From positions 744,001 to 808,000 of the forward strand of contig UGYN01000002.1 in the NCBI GenBank assembly GCA_900457075.1: DNA of 64,000 bases, in the 5' to 3' direction. The notes under the pieces were generated by a model. The model was given only the letters and a program-made list of their open reading frames with translations. It had not been told where the DNA came from and ran no database searches. Numbering within the stretch: position 1 is the stretch's first letter; each line of letters opens with the position of its first letter. Origin of the DNA: Serratia quinivorans (GTDB lineage: Bacteria > Pseudomonadota > Gammaproteobacteria > Enterobacterales > Enterobacteriaceae). The position numbers and the translations under genes are program-made. Below are positions 16,662 to 25,869 of this stretch, in pieces.

Positions 16662-16784
16662 CGGGTGCGCCGTTACGATCATGTATCGCAGCGGCGGCAA
16701 ACTAAATTTTGCCTTTCGGGTCTAAATTGAGGTAACACCTTAGCAAACCATTCACACCGGAGCCTAAATAGGGTACAAGGCTGC

Positions 16785-17633
16785 ATGAAAATTCCAAAAC
16801 GACTCCAGCCATTGGTAGATGATGGTTTAATCGACGACGTCATTCGCCGTTTGAAAAGTGGCAAAGAAGCCGACGTCTTTATCGTGCGCTGCGGCGAAGA
16901 GATCCGCTGCGCCAAAGTTTACAAAGAAGCAGACAAGCGTAACTTCAAGCAGGCAGTGAACTATCAGGAAGGCCGCAAGGTGCGTAACAGCCGCGATGCG
17001 CGTGCCATGAGCAAAGGGTCGAAATTCGGTCGCCAGCAGCAGGAAGAAGCCTGGCAGAACACCGAGGTCGACGCGCTGTACCTGCTCGCCAAAGCGGGCG
17101 TGCGTGTGCCGCAACCGGATATCTGTCTCGATGGCGTGCTGCTGATGGAACTGATCACCGACGAAGAAGGCCTGGTAGCACCACGTCTGAGCGATGTTAC
17201 CCTTACGCCGGAACAGGCACGGGCCGATCACGCACTGATGATGAATTACGCAGTGCGCATGCTGTGTGCCGGTCTGGTACATGGTGACTTGTCGGAGTTC
17301 AACGTGTTGATGGACAAAGATGGGCCGGTGATTATCGATCTGCCACAGGTGGTGGATGCCGCAGCCAACAACCACGCCAAAAGCATGTTCGAACGTGATA
17401 TCAACAACATGTCGCATTTTTACGGCCAGTACGCGCCGGAACTGCTGGGCAGCAAATACGCCAAAGAGATTTGGGCGCTGTATCAGGAAGGTAACCTGAC
17501 GCCGGCCAGCGTGTTGACCGGCCAGTTTGTCGAAAGCAACAAACACGCCGATGTCGGTTCAGTGCTGGAGGAAATCCAGGCGGCCAGCGAAGAACATCAA
17601 CGCCAGTTGATGGCCCGCAACGAAGAAGATTAA
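16785..17633 (+). CDS. RIO1-type serine protein kinase (PA4780-like)
   Basis: A 282-residue atypical kinase of the bacterial RIO1 group. The phosphate-binding loop is GKEADVF (26-32), the ATP-lysine Lys44 is in RCAKVYK, the catalytic loop is HGDLSEFN (166-173), and the metal-binding Asp185 is in IIDLPQVV. Residues 55-95 form the flexible loop typical of RIO kinases. RIO kinases act in ribosome maturation in archaea and eukaryotes; the bacterial substrate is unknown. It is a single gene with a weak hairpin downstream. Confidence 0.88.
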   Translation: MKIPKRLQPLVDDGLIDDVIRRLKSGKEADVFIVRCGEEIRCAKVYKEADKRNFKQAVNYQEGRKVRNSRDARAMSKGSKFGRQQQEEAWQNTEVDALYLLAKAGVRVPQPDICLDGVLLMELITDEEGLVAPRLSDVTLTPEQARADHALMMNYAVRMLCAGLVHGDLSEFNVLMDKDGPVIIDLPQVVDAAANNHAKSMFERDINNMSHFYGQYAPELLGSKYAKEIWALYQEGNLTPASVLTGQFVESNKHADVGSVLEEIQAASEEHQRQLMARNEED

Positions 17634-17635
17634 AA

Positions 17636-17667
17636 GCCCCCCGGTCATCTCTACGTGGCCGGGGCTT
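17636..17667 (+). terminator. Possible terminator after the RIO kinase gene
   Basis: Imperfect stem AAGCCCC/GGGGCTT with a long loop, followed by ATT; only weakly T-rich. Confidence 0.45.
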
Positions 17668-17776
17668 ATTCAATCCTGAAGACAGCCAAACACATTAAAA
17701 ATCATCATCCGCATTCCCTCCCACGCTCATTTTACGCTATAACAAGCTAGCCCTGTCGTCTCTGAAAGGAAAGCTC

Positions 17777-18595
17777 ATGACCGCTACCGCGCCGCAATTC
17801 TGGCGTGATCCGCAGCTCCCTTTTGTGGAAGCTCGCGCCATTGAAGATGGCCGCAAAGTTTGTTACGCCCTGCATAGCCATGAAATTTTCTCCATCGGTG
17901 CTATCACCGGCGGTACCAGCATTTATATTAACGGCCACCAACAGCGACAGGTCAGTACCGGCGACGTGGTGATCATTAACCCGCAGCAGGCCCACGCCTG
18001 CAACCCCATCGGCGACCAGCGCTGGTCATACATCATGTTTTATATTGATGCCACCTGGCTGGGTAATCTGCAGCAAGAGATCGTCGGTGGCGACGGTGGT
18101 TTTATCCCATTTGATCAGGTCATCAGCCGTGCCCCTGCCCTGTTCAATGGCCTGAACCGGCTTTATTCCCTTTTGATCGACCCGCAGCACTGCCAGTTGG
18201 AAAAACAAATCGCCCTGGTGGAATACTTCACCGAGCTACAAATCTGTCAGGGCGATGTTCGCCTGCCTGCCGCCGAAGCCGAGCATCCGAGACTCAAGGC
18301 GGCGGCGACCTTTATCAGCCAACATTGCACTCAACCACTGACGCTGGAAGCCATCTGCCAGGCGGCAGCACTCTCACCCTCCTACTTGATTCGCGCCTTT
18401 AAGCGACGTTACGGCATGACGCCGCACGCCTACCTGGTCAATCAGCGCATTCAGTTCGGCCATCGTCTGCTGAAACGAGGCTATCCGATCGCCGCGGCTG
18501 CCAGCGAAAGCGGCTTTGCCGATCAGGCGCACTTTCAACGCACCTTCAAACTGCTACTGGCTGCCACCCCCGGCCAGTACCAAAACCCGCGCTAA
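17777..18595 (+). CDS. AraC-family transcriptional regulator
   Basis: A 272-residue regulator. An N-terminal cupin ligand domain (IFSIGAITGGTSIYINGH, then GDVVIINPQQAHACNP) is followed by a C-terminal double helix-turn-helix (~175-272): LTLEAICQAAALSPSYLIRAFKRRYGMTPHAYLVNQRI (several blocks) and ESGFADQAHFQRTFK. The type is common next to LysE exporters. Here the convergent LysE gene overlaps its last 4 bp, so the two may be functionally linked though not co-transcribed. The inducer is unknown. Confidence 0.88.
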   Translation: MTATAPQFWRDPQLPFVEARAIEDGRKVCYALHSHEIFSIGAITGGTSIYINGHQQRQVSTGDVVIINPQQAHACNPIGDQRWSYIMFYIDATWLGNLQQEIVGGDGGFIPFDQVISRAPALFNGLNRLYSLLIDPQHCQLEKQIALVEYFTELQICQGDVRLPAAEAEHPRLKAAATFISQHCTQPLTLEAICQAAALSPSYLIRAFKRRYGMTPHAYLVNQRIQFGHRLLKRGYPIAAAASESGFADQAHFQRTFKLLLAATPGQYQNPR

Positions 18596-19185
18596 ACGCC
18601 GTCGGCCAGCAGATAGCAGGCACTGGCCGCCAACAGCAACGCCATCAAACGATTAAAACGCTGCACATTGCGAGCCTGTTGCAATACCCCGCTCAGCATC
18701 GCGCCGGTGTAGGCCCAGCAGGCCACCGAGGCATAGCAGATGACAAAATAAATCACCGCGAACTGCCATAACAGCAAGCGGTCACCGTCGGCGACAAACG
18801 CCCCCAGACTGGCCACCGATGCCAACCAGGCTTTAGGGTTCAGCCACTGCAACAAGGCGCCATACCAGAACGAAGGCGCTTGCGACTGGCTGCCATTGCC
18901 CAGCCGTCCGTCGTCAAAGGCCAGTTGATAAGCCAAAAACAGTAAAAACGCGATACCTGCCCACTGGATCACCTGAGTCAGCACCGGCCACAGCGTCAGT
19001 AACTTGTGCAGCCCCAGCCCAATCAGAATCAATAGCAGGGTAAAACCCAGCGTGGCGCCAAAAACATGCCGCAGGGTGGCGTTAAAACCAAATTGCGCCC
19101 CGGCGCTCAGCGCCACGATATTGACCGGGCCGGGGGTGATGGAGGAGGCCAGCGCAAAAGCGGCCATCGAAAGATAAATATTCAT
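18592..19185 (-). CDS. LysE-family amino-acid exporter
   Basis: A 197-residue inner-membrane protein with about six hydrophobic segments. The LysE/RhtB signature SSITPGPVNIVALSAG lies at the N-terminus and LLQWLNPKAWLASVAS near the middle. Such proteins export amino acids or related metabolites by proton antiport. The ATG at 19185 has an AGGTG-like site; an ATG three codons upstream is also possible. It ends inside the AraC gene's 3' end (4-bp overlap, convergent). Confidence 0.87.
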   Translation of the reverse strand: MNIYLSMAAFALASSITPGPVNIVALSAGAQFGFNATLRHVFGATLGFTLLLILIGLGLHKLLTLWPVLTQVIQWAGIAFLLFLAYQLAFDDGRLGNGSQSQAPSFWYGALLQWLNPKAWLASVASLGAFVADGDRLLLWQFAVIYFVICYASVACWAYTGAMLSGVLQQARNVQRFNRLMALLLAASACYLLADGV

Positions 19186-19272
19186 TACGAGCACCTGAGA
19201 AAGAGTTCACAGATGCCAGACTGACGGCCAGAGTAAGCAATGTATTGAATAAAATTACCCTGGCGTACTGGC

Positions 19273-19569
19273 CTAACCCGGCATCAGGCCGATAAAGCTG
19301 GTTTTCTTGCGCGGCCCGGTCATCAACGCCTCCAGTTTTTCCACGCATTGCAGATAGTGCGGCGTCTTTTTGTGGGCGGCGACGGCCTGCTCGTCCCGGT
19401 AGGCTTCATAGATATAAAAACGCGTCGGGATGGTTTCATCCTGCAACACGTCAAAACGCAGATTGCCCGGCTCTTCGATCGCGCCCAGATGATTGGCGCG
19501 GAAGACCTCAATAAACTCGTCGATTTTGTCCTGTTTAACGTTAATTTCTACCAGAGTGACGTGCATGGT
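19273..19569 (-). CDS. lsrG: Phospho-AI-2 isomerase LsrG (ABM-fold)
   Basis: A 98-residue protein of the antibiotic-biosynthesis-monooxygenase fold. Its sequence follows LsrG closely: [20 protein letters not shown], then [48 protein letters not shown]. LsrG isomerises phosphorylated AI-2 (P-DPD) to P-HPD, which LsrF then cleaves. It is divergent from lsrK 190 bp away, so the kinase and isomerase for AI-2 lie together while lsrACDBF and lsrR are not in this window. GGAGCC precedes the ATG at 19569. Confidence 0.85.
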   Translation of the reverse strand, partial: TMHVTLVEINVKQDKIDEFIEVFRANHLGAIEEPGNLRFDVLQDETIPTRFYIYEAYRDEQAVAAHKKTPHYLQCVEKLEALMTGPRKKTSFIGLMPG

Positions 19570-19594
19570 GGCTCCTTGTTTCACCTTGAAGGTC

Positions 19595-19616
19595 TATACC
19601 CTATAGCTTTCCAACC
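19595..19616. repeat. Solo arm of the ATACCC palindromic repeat
   Basis: TATACCCTATAGCTTTCC matches the left arm of the element at 37576-37700. Only one arm is present here, in the lsrG-lsrK gap. Confidence 0.5.
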
Positions 19617-19759
19617 ATAGGTTTATTCCCGCTGATTTACCCCCCGCAACGGCAATTTTGCAGCACAGTTCACAAATCCTGCCGGCCTCGCCATTTCCCT
19701 CATCGGTACAAAGTACAGGCCATCTATAGTTAAGATCCCAACCCCAGAGAGTGTGAGCT

Positions 19760-21325
19760 ATGGATAACTATTTGATGGCGCTGGACGCAGGTACCGGTAG
19801 CATTCGCGCGGTCATCTTCGATCTAGCAGGCAATCAGATCGCTCAGGGCCAGGCGGAATGGCGACATCTGGCGGTGCCGGGGGTGCCCGGCTCGATGGAG
19901 TTTGACCTGGCCCATAACTGGCAACTGACCTGCCAGTGCATTCGCCAGGCGCTGCAAAACGCCGGTATTTCCGGCCAGGCGATCCGTTCCATCGCCTGTT
20001 GCTCAATGCGCGAGGGCATAGTGCTTTACGATCGCGACGGCACGCCGATCTGGGCCTGCGCCAACGTTGACGCGCGCGCCAGCGAGGAGGTCAGCGAGCT
20101 GAAAGAGCTGCATAACCATAATTTCGAACGTGAGGTTTACCAATATTCAGGCCAAACGTTGGCGTTAAGCGCCATGCCGCGCCTGTTGTGGCTGGCGCAT
20201 CACCGGCCGGATATTTACCGTCAGGCCGCGACGCTGACCATGATCAGTGACTGGCTGGCGAACATGCTGAGCGGTGAACTGGCGGTCGATCCTTCCAACG
20301 CCGGGACTACCGGCATGCTGGATTTGGTCAGCCGTGACTGGCGACCAGCGTTGCTCGACATGGCCGGGCTACGCGCCGATATGCTGTCACCGGTGAAAGA
20401 AACCGGCACTGTACTGGGGCACGTCACCGAACAGGCGGCCCAACAAAGTGGCCTGCTGCGCGGTACGCCGGTAGTGATGGGTGGCGGCGATGTGCAACTG
20501 GGTAGCCTTGGGTTGGGGGTGGTGCATGCCGGGCAAACTGCGGTATTGGGGGGGACCTTCTGGCAACAAATCGTCAATCTGCCGGAGCCGGCCACCGATC
20601 CGGAGATGAACATCCGTATCAATCCGCATGTGATCCCGGGTATGGCGCAAGCAGAGTCGATCAGCTTCTTCACCGGATTGACCATGCGCTGGTTCCGCGA
20701 TGCCTTCTGCGCCGAAGAAAAACTGATGGCAGAACGACTGGGCGTGGATGCCTACAGCCTGATGGAAGAGATGGCTGCACGTGTCCCCCCGGGGGCCTAC
20801 GGAGTGATGCCAATCTTCTCCGATGCCATGCACTTCAAGACCTGGTACCACGCTGCGCCTTCGTTTATCAATCTGTCGCTCGACCCGGAACGCTGCAACA
20901 AACAAACGCTGTTTCGTGCCCTGGAAGAGAACGCCGCGATTGTTTCGGCTTGCAATCTGGAGCAGATCGCCCGTTTTTCCGGCGTACAGGCACGTTCACT
21001 GGTGTTCGCCGGCGGTGGGTCGAAGGGCAAGCTGTGGAGCCAAATTCTCAGCGACGTGACTGGCCTGACGGTGCGCGTGCCGGTGGTGAAAGAAGCCACT
21101 GCGCTGGGCTGTGCGATTGCTGCCGGCGTGGGAGCCGGGCTGTATGAGTCGCTGGCACAAACCGGCGAGCAATTGGTGCGCTGGGAGCTTGAGTATCAGC
21201 CGGATATGGCCAATCATCAGCTGTACCAACGACAAAAAGAAACCTGGCAGCAGGTCTATGCCGACCAGCTAACTCTGGTAGACCATGGCCTGACCACTTC
21301 GATGTGGAAGGCGCCGGGATTGTGA
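19760..21325 (+). CDS. lsrK: Autoinducer-2 kinase LsrK
   Basis: A 521-residue FGGY-family kinase, of the length expected for LsrK. The N-terminal ATPase lobe opens with [17 protein letters not shown]; substrate residues lie in [11 protein letters not shown] and CANVDARA. The C-terminal lobe has the adenosine motif [20 protein letters not shown] and [13 protein letters not shown]. It phosphorylates the quorum signal AI-2 after import, trapping it and making P-AI-2, the LsrR inducer. It is divergent from lsrG. Confidence 0.92.
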   Translation: MDNYLMALDAGTGSIRAVIFDLAGNQIAQGQAEWRHLAVPGVPGSMEFDLAHNWQLTCQCIRQALQNAGISGQAIRSIACCSMREGIVLYDRDGTPIWACANVDARASEEVSELKELHNHNFEREVYQYSGQTLALSAMPRLLWLAHHRPDIYRQAATLTMISDWLANMLSGELAVDPSNAGTTGMLDLVSRDWRPALLDMAGLRADMLSPVKETGTVLGHVTEQAAQQSGLLRGTPVVMGGGDVQLGSLGLGVVHAGQTAVLGGTFWQQIVNLPEPATDPEMNIRINPHVIPGMAQAESISFFTGLTMRWFRDAFCAEEKLMAERLGVDAYSLMEEMAARVPPGAYGVMPIFSDAMHFKTWYHAAPSFINLSLDPERCNKQTLFRALEENAAIVSACNLEQIARFSGVQARSLVFAGGGSKGKLWSQILSDVTGLTVRVPVVKEATALGCAIAAGVGAGLYESLAQTGEQLVRWELEYQPDMANHQLYQRQKETWQQVYADQLTLVDHGLTTSMWKAPGL

Positions 21326-21560
21326 ATCTGGTTTGGGCACAGCCTGCTGCGCCCATCACATAAGCTTATGCCAATTAAGCATTTTACCGGCCGATTGGCT
21401 GCCAACCGCCGCTATGCTTGCCTCGCGTGATTATTCCCCCACAGAAACAGTGTAACTACCGCAAACGGATTTATCCGCCGCCAATGCCTGCGTAAATTGT
21501 GATCTCTGTCACTCCGCGCCCTGAGCGCGGTTTACACCTTGAACTGGGACGAGCGGTATT

Positions 21561-22745
21561 ATGCTGAATAATAATGATAAACCTGCACCATCAGCCTGGC
21601 TGGCGATTTTCTCACTGACGGTCGCCTGCTTTGTGATGGTCACCACCGAGTTTCTACCGATCGGCCTGCTAACCAACATCGCGCCGTCGCTGGATGTCAG
21701 CACCGGCAGAGCCGGCCTGATGGTGACCGTGCCCGGCATTATCGCGGCGATCGCCGCACCGGCACTGAGCCTGGCAGCCGGTCGGCTCGATCGTCGCCTG
21801 CTGATGCTGGCGCTGAGCGTACTGCTGGCCATCTCCAATCTGGTTTCCGCCCTGGCGGTTAACTTCCCCATGATGCTGCTGGGCCGCGTGTTACTGGGTA
21901 TCTGCGTCGGCGGCTTTTGGGCTTTCGCCGCCAACTATGGCCGCCATCTGGTGCCGGAAGCCAGCCAGGGACGCGCCACCGCGCTGATCCTCAGCGGTAT
22001 TTCGGTGGGTGCCGTATGCGGCGTCCCCGCCGGGGCCTTGATTGGTGACCTGTTCGGCTGGCGTGCCGCCTTCTTTGGCAGCGCGGTGCTGGCCGTCGGG
22101 GTATTGCTGGCGCAACTGCGCCTTTTGACCTCGGTCCCCCCTACTCGCCCGGTCACCGCACGCGATCTGCTGTTACCGCTGCGCCTGCCGATGGCACGTA
22201 CCGGGCTGATTGCCATCGTGCTGTTGTTTATCGGCCATTTTGCCGCCTATACCTACCTGAAACCGCTGCTGCAACAGGTGTTTGTCCTCAGCCCGTCGGC
22301 GATATCACTGCAACTGCTGGCCTACGGTGCCATTGGCCTGCTGGGCACCTTCCTCGGCGAACGACTGGCTGAACGCAGCCTGCGTGCCACCTTTATCCTG
22401 ATCACCGCCATGTTGGCGGCTATCCTGATTGTCTCGCCGTTCCTTAGCGGTATCGCCGGTGCCACGCTGATGGTGATGGTGTGGGGGTTGGCGTTTGGCG
22501 CCGTGCCGGTCTGCGCCACCAACTGGATGTTCGCCGCCGTGCCACAGGCACCGGAAGCCGGTCAGGCACTGCTGGTCTGCGTGATCCAGATTGCGCTGGC
22601 CTCCGGTGCGCTACTGGGTGGTGAAGTGGTCGACTGGCAGGGCGTCAGCAGCGCCATGCTATTTGGCGGCGCGCTCACGCTGTCCGCCGCGCTGGTTTTC
22701 GGCCTGACCTTGCGTTCCGGCATGATTGGCGCTAAACAGTCATAA
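21561..22745 (+). CDS. MFS transporter, DHA1 efflux type
   Basis: A 394-residue permease with about 12 hydrophobic segments. The opening FVMVTTEFLPIGLLTNIAPSL and the motif GRLDRRLLM (motif A) followed by ALILSGISVGAVCGVPAGALIGDLFGWRAAF (motif C region) place it with the AraJ/YdhP/NepI drug-sugar-nucleoside efflux group. The substrate is not known. A LysR gene follows 60 bp downstream beyond a terminator, on the same strand. Confidence 0.87.
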   Translation: MLNNNDKPAPSAWLAIFSLTVACFVMVTTEFLPIGLLTNIAPSLDVSTGRAGLMVTVPGIIAAIAAPALSLAAGRLDRRLLMLALSVLLAISNLVSALAVNFPMMLLGRVLLGICVGGFWAFAANYGRHLVPEASQGRATALILSGISVGAVCGVPAGALIGDLFGWRAAFFGSAVLAVGVLLAQLRLLTSVPPTRPVTARDLLLPLRLPMARTGLIAIVLLFIGHFAAYTYLKPLLQQVFVLSPSAISLQLLAYGAIGLLGTFLGERLAERSLRATFILITAMLAAILIVSPFLSGIAGATLMVMVWGLAFGAVPVCATNWMFAAVPQAPEAGQALLVCVIQIALASGALLGGEVVDWQGVSSAMLFGGALTLSAALVFGLTLRSGMIGAKQS

Positions 22746-22769
22746 TCATTATTTATCTACAGAAACACA

Positions 22770-22791
22770 CCCCGGCCTCTGCCGGGGTTTT
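22770..22791 (+). terminator. Terminator after the MFS gene
   Basis: 7-bp stem CCCCGGC/GCCGGGG, four-base loop, then TTTT. Confidence 0.8.
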
Positions 22792-22805
22792 GCACTGAGA
22801 GCGCT

Positions 22806-23699
22806 ATGGATCATCATTTACTCGCTATCCGGGTGTTTAACCGCGTGGTGGAAACCGGCGGCTTCACCCGCGCCGCAGATTCACTGCGGATGCCCAAGGC
22901 CACCGTCACCAAGCTTATCCAGAGTTTGGAAGATCATCTGCAAACCAAGCTGTTTCAGCGCACCACCCGCAGCGTGTCGGTCACCGCCGAGGGCGAATGC
23001 TATTACCAGCGGACGGTAAAGTGGCTGGCGGAGCTGGAACAGATGGAAGGCAGCATGACCGAGTCGCAGAGTGCGCCACAGGGCGTGCTGCGTATTGATG
23101 TCGGCGGATCCACCGCACGCCAACTGCTGCTGCCGGCGCTGCCGGACTTTATTGCGCGCTATCCGCAAATCCAAATTGATCTGGGCGTAGGCGACCGACT
23201 CATCGACCTGATTAACGACAGCGCCGACTGCGTGATCCGCAGCGGCCCTCTGGCCGATTCCAGCCTGATTGCCCGCCGGCTGTTCGAACTTGAATGGGTC
23301 ACCTGCGCCACCCCAGCCTATCTGGCGCGCCACGGCACGCCGCAACACCCGTGCGATCTGGAACAGGGCTATCCGCTGGCGCACTACCGCCATGCGCTGA
23401 ACGATCGCATCCAGCCGCTGCACTTTGTCGATCGGGGCAAGGAGATTGATATCCAGCACCGCTACCACGTCAGCGTCAACGAGAGCAATGCGCTGCTGGC
23501 GGCGGCATTGGCCGGGCTGGGTATGATCCAGACCTTCCGCTTTATGGCGCAGCCACATCTGGACAACGGCGAACTGGTCAGCCTGCTGCACGACTGGCAG
23601 CCCCCCTCGGAACAGATGTACGTGGTCTATCCCTCCAACCGCCATCTTAGCGCCAAGATGCGCGTGTTTATCGATTGGGCGATCGAGACCTTCAAGTAA
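22806..23699 (+). CDS. LysR-family transcriptional regulator
   Basis: A 297-residue LTTR. The helix-turn-helix region is VVETGGFTRAADSLRMPKATVTKLI (residues ~13-37), with the effector domain following from ~90. It lies tandem to the MFS exporter gene rather than divergent, separated by a terminator, so control of that exporter is uncertain. Effector unknown. Confidence 0.87.
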   Translation: MDHHLLAIRVFNRVVETGGFTRAADSLRMPKATVTKLIQSLEDHLQTKLFQRTTRSVSVTAEGECYYQRTVKWLAELEQMEGSMTESQSAPQGVLRIDVGGSTARQLLLPALPDFIARYPQIQIDLGVGDRLIDLINDSADCVIRSGPLADSSLIARRLFELEWVTCATPAYLARHGTPQHPCDLEQGYPLAHYRHALNDRIQPLHFVDRGKEIDIQHRYHVSVNESNALLAAALAGLGMIQTFRFMAQPHLDNGELVSLLHDWQPPSEQMYVVYPSNRHLSAKMRVFIDWAIETFK

Positions 23700-23751
23700 G
23701 CGAAAACTGCCGCTATAGTTGGCTGTCATTGGGCAAAAAACGAACCGAATC

Positions 23752-24213
23752 ATGCATATTGAACAACTTTCTGCGTATCGCCAGCGCATTGATGAACTGG
23801 CTGCATTACTGCATCAGGAGTGGCAGGATTTTCCCCCGTGGAGCTGCCGCGAAAAAATCAGCCGGCGTCTTGAACAGCGTTGCGAACCGCAGCACCCTGG
23901 CATGACGCTGTTGGCTCTGTCGCCGCAACAAGAGATCCTCGGCACTGCCAGCCTGATCGTTTACGAATTGGCGGATAAACCGGAGCGAAAGTTCTGGCTG
24001 GGTGAAGTCTTTACTTCCCCCCAGCACCGCGGTCAGGGGGTGGCTCGCCGCCTGATCGATCACTGCGTCGCCCACTGCCGCCAGCAACAAATCGCCGAAT
24101 TGTATCTCTACACTCCCGATCAACAGTTGCTGTATCAAAAACTGGGCTGGCAACCGGTTGAGTTGCGGGAGGTTTGTGGCGAAGACGTGACGGTGATGTG
24201 CCGCACGCTGTAA
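23752..24213 (+). CDS. GNAT-family acetyltransferase
   Basis: A 153-residue GNAT domain protein. The acetyl-CoA motif is SPQHRGQGVARRLIDH near 87-102, preceded by the beta-strand FWLGEVFT and followed by LYLYTPDQQLLYQKLGW. Substrate unknown. The ATG at 23752 was preferred over one 11 codons upstream because the conserved fold begins there; its ribosome binding site is weak. It lies 52 bp after the LysR gene. Confidence 0.82.
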   Translation: MHIEQLSAYRQRIDELAALLHQEWQDFPPWSCREKISRRLEQRCEPQHPGMTLLALSPQQEILGTASLIVYELADKPERKFWLGEVFTSPQHRGQGVARRLIDHCVAHCRQQQIAELYLYTPDQQLLYQKLGWQPVELREVCGEDVTVMCRTL

Positions 24214-24271
24214 CCCGGCACGTTGTGGTATTATTTAGCGTATTATTGTTATCACCCGACGGGCAAACACC

Positions 24272-24613
24272 ATGGCATATATCCCAAAAAACTACGCGAG
24301 GCTGGAGACCGGCTACCGCGAAAAAGCATTGAAAATCTTCCCCTGGGTCTGCGGGCGTTGCTCGCGCGAGTTTGTTTACTCCAACCTGCGCGAACTGACG
24401 GTCCACCATATCGATCACGACCACAGCAACAACCCGGAAGACGGCAGTAACTGGGAAATGCTGTGCCTGTATTGCCACGACCATGAGCACTCCAAATACA
24501 CCGAAGCCGATCAGTACGGCTCCACGGTGATTGCCGGTGAAGACGCGCAAAAAGACGTCGGGGTAGCCACCCATAACCCGTTCGCCAATCTGAAGTCGAT
24601 GTTGAAAAAGTAA
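24272..24613 (+). CDS. yajD: YajD, HNH-nuclease-type protein
   Basis: A 113-residue protein matching E. coli YajD along its length. It carries a zinc-binding HNH fold: CGRCSREF (first CxxC), LTVHHIDHDHSNNPEDGSNW with the catalytic His, and MLCLYCHDHEH (second CxxC with the final His). The biological role is unknown; the fold suggests DNA binding or nicking. Immediately downstream begins the repeat-rich region of the ParA cassette. Confidence 0.92.
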   Translation: MAYIPKNYARLETGYREKALKIFPWVCGRCSREFVYSNLRELTVHHIDHDHSNNPEDGSNWEMLCLYCHDHEHSKYTEADQYGSTVIAGEDAQKDVGVATHNPFANLKSMLKK

Positions 24614-24633
24614 CCTTTTCCGCTCAGTCATCA

Positions 24634-24664
24634 TTAGCAGCTTAATAACTTATTAAGCTGCTAA
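24634..24664. repeat. Perfect AT-rich palindrome after yajD (partition-site-like repeat)
   Basis: Two 14-bp perfect arms TTAGCAGCTTAATA and TATTAAGCTGCTAA flank a 3-bp centre. The same AGCTTAATAA-type words recur at 24716-24757 and 24831-24879 before parA. It is followed by A-rich sequence rather than T-rich, so it is not a good terminator for yajD. Confidence 0.7.
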
Positions 24665-24715
24665 ATTAAAAAAACTCTCTCCTCGCAGCCACTTCCCAGA
24701 GCATTCCTACTTACC

Positions 24716-24757
24716 CAGCTACTAAGTTAGCAGCAAAATAAGCTGTAAAGTTAACCG
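24716..24757. repeat. Iteron-like AT-rich repeats upstream of parA
   Basis: AGCTACTAAGTTAGCAGC is followed by AATAAGCTGTAAAGTTAAC. These variants of the TAAGCT / AAGTTA words also appear in the palindrome at 24634 and the block at 24831. Confidence 0.6.
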
Positions 24758-24830
24758 CATACTGGCTTGGCAAGCCGCCGTCGTTGGTGCATATTGTTCA
24801 AGCGTTGTTATTGTTAACCTGTTTAATTAC

Positions 24831-24879
24831 CAACCCAATAAGTTGTTAACTTAATAAGCTATCAACTTAATAACTTGAG
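24831..24879. repeat. Iteron-like repeats overlapping the parA promoter region
   Basis: A run of AATAAGTTGTTAACTTAATA, AGCTATCAACTTAATAACTT contains at least three copies of the AACTTAATAA word in both orientations, ending 10 bp before the parA ATG. The position suits both a centromere-like partition site and an operator for the RHH partner. Confidence 0.65.
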
Positions 24880-24889
24880 AGATGGCAGC

Positions 24890-25525
24890 ATGATTGTTTT
24901 GATTGGCTCGCAAAAAGGTGGCGTAGGGAAATCGACCAAGGCGGTCAATATCGCCGGATATCTGATCCTCAAACAGGGCAAAACTGCCATCATCGTTGAT
25001 GCTGACGATCAGAAATCAATCATGACCTGGTACAACGACCGTCAGAATGCCGAAGGCCTGCCGCATATCCCGGTGGTGGCTGCCTCGGGCAAAATCAAAG
25101 AGACGCTGTTGGAGCTGGATCGCCATTACGATTACGTGATTGTCGATACCGCCGGCCGTGACAGCGCCGAGCTGCGTTCCGGTCTGCTGGCCGCCGATCT
25201 GTTCCTCTCCCCCCTGCGCCCATCACAGATGGATCTGGACACCGTCGGTTATCTGTCGGAAATGTTTGCCACCGCGCAGGAATATAACGAGAAAGTGAAA
25301 GGCTTCATTGTGCTGAACATGTGCCCGACCAATATCTTTATTAATGAAGCTAACGAAGCGGCGCAGGTGTTGAGCGAATATCCGGAGTTGCAGCTGGTCA
25401 GTAACCGTCTGTGCGACCGCAAGATTTACCGCGATGCCTGGGGCGAAGCCATCACCGTGCATGAGGCGAATAACCTAAAAGCGCAGGCGGAAATCGAAAG
25501 CCTGGTGAAGGAGGTGATCCTGTGA
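24890..25525 (+). CDS. parA: ParA-family partition ATPase (type Ib-like)
   Basis: A 211-residue deviant-Walker ATPase. The Walker A motif KGGVGKST is at residues 9-16 with the signature lysine Lys9, the A' motif DADDQ at 37-41, and the Walker B region YDYVIVDTAGRDS near 84-96. It has no N-terminal helix-turn-helix, as in small type Ib plasmid ParA/ParF proteins. TTG at 24875 is an alternative in-frame start; the ATG is preferred because GAGAG lies before it. It overlaps the next gene by 4 bp. It would position DNA or another cargo together with the downstream RHH protein and the flanking repeats. Confidence 0.88.
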   Translation: MIVLIGSQKGGVGKSTKAVNIAGYLILKQGKTAIIVDADDQKSIMTWYNDRQNAEGLPHIPVVAASGKIKETLLELDRHYDYVIVDTAGRDSAELRSGLLAADLFLSPLRPSQMDLDTVGYLSEMFATAQEYNEKVKGFIVLNMCPTNIFINEANEAAQVLSEYPELQLVSNRLCDRKIYRDAWGEAITVHEANNLKAQAEIESLVKEVIL

Positions 25526-25818
25526 AAAAACGCACCCCAAGCCAGCGTATGTCGGAAGACGAATTCATCAACAGCGCCACTTCCCACACCTTGCTGGCCC
25601 CCGCCCCGGAAGCCAAGCCGCAGGGCCGCAAACGCACTTATAAAGCTATTTCGGTCAGCCTGACCGATAACCACGTCGACGCCATTGATGAAATCATTGT
25701 GCAGGCAGCACGAAACGGCGTGGTGCGCATTACCCGCTCCGACATTATCAAGCTGGCGATCGACGGCCTGGCCGAGAAGAGCGAAGACCACCTGCTGCAA
25801 CTGCTGAAAAAACTGTAA
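25522..25818 (+). CDS. Small ribbon-helix-helix partner of ParA
   Basis: A 98-residue basic protein. The N-terminal ~40 residues look disordered and polar (MKKRTPSQRMSEDEF...); such tails in ParG/ParC-type partners stimulate the ParA ATPase. Residues ~42-98 begin YKAISVSLTDNHVDAIDEI and contain ITRSDIIKLAIDGL, the strand-helix-helix pattern of a ribbon-helix-helix domain. Its start overlaps the parA stop (ATGA-type), so the two are translationally coupled. It probably binds the AT-rich repeats. Confidence 0.75.
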   Translation: MKKRTPSQRMSEDEFINSATSHTLLAPAPEAKPQGRKRTYKAISVSLTDNHVDAIDEIIVQAARNGVVRITRSDIIKLAIDGLAEKSEDHLLQLLKKL

Positions 25819-25828
25819 TAGCCTCACA

Positions 25829-25869
25829 ACCTGCCAACTTGATAAGCTACTAACCTATTCTGTTGGCAG
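25829..25869. repeat. Repeat word inside a 9-bp inverted repeat, end of the par cassette
   Basis: CCTGCCAAC and GTTGGCAGG enclose TTGATAAGCTACTAACC, another copy of the partition-type word. The right arm lies within the 3' end of the convergent modA-like gene. Confidence 0.55.

Noticed and set aside
24634..24664. Palindrome as the yajD terminator
   Set aside because: It is AT-rich and followed by A residues, and related words recur around parA, so a partition or operator site fits better.
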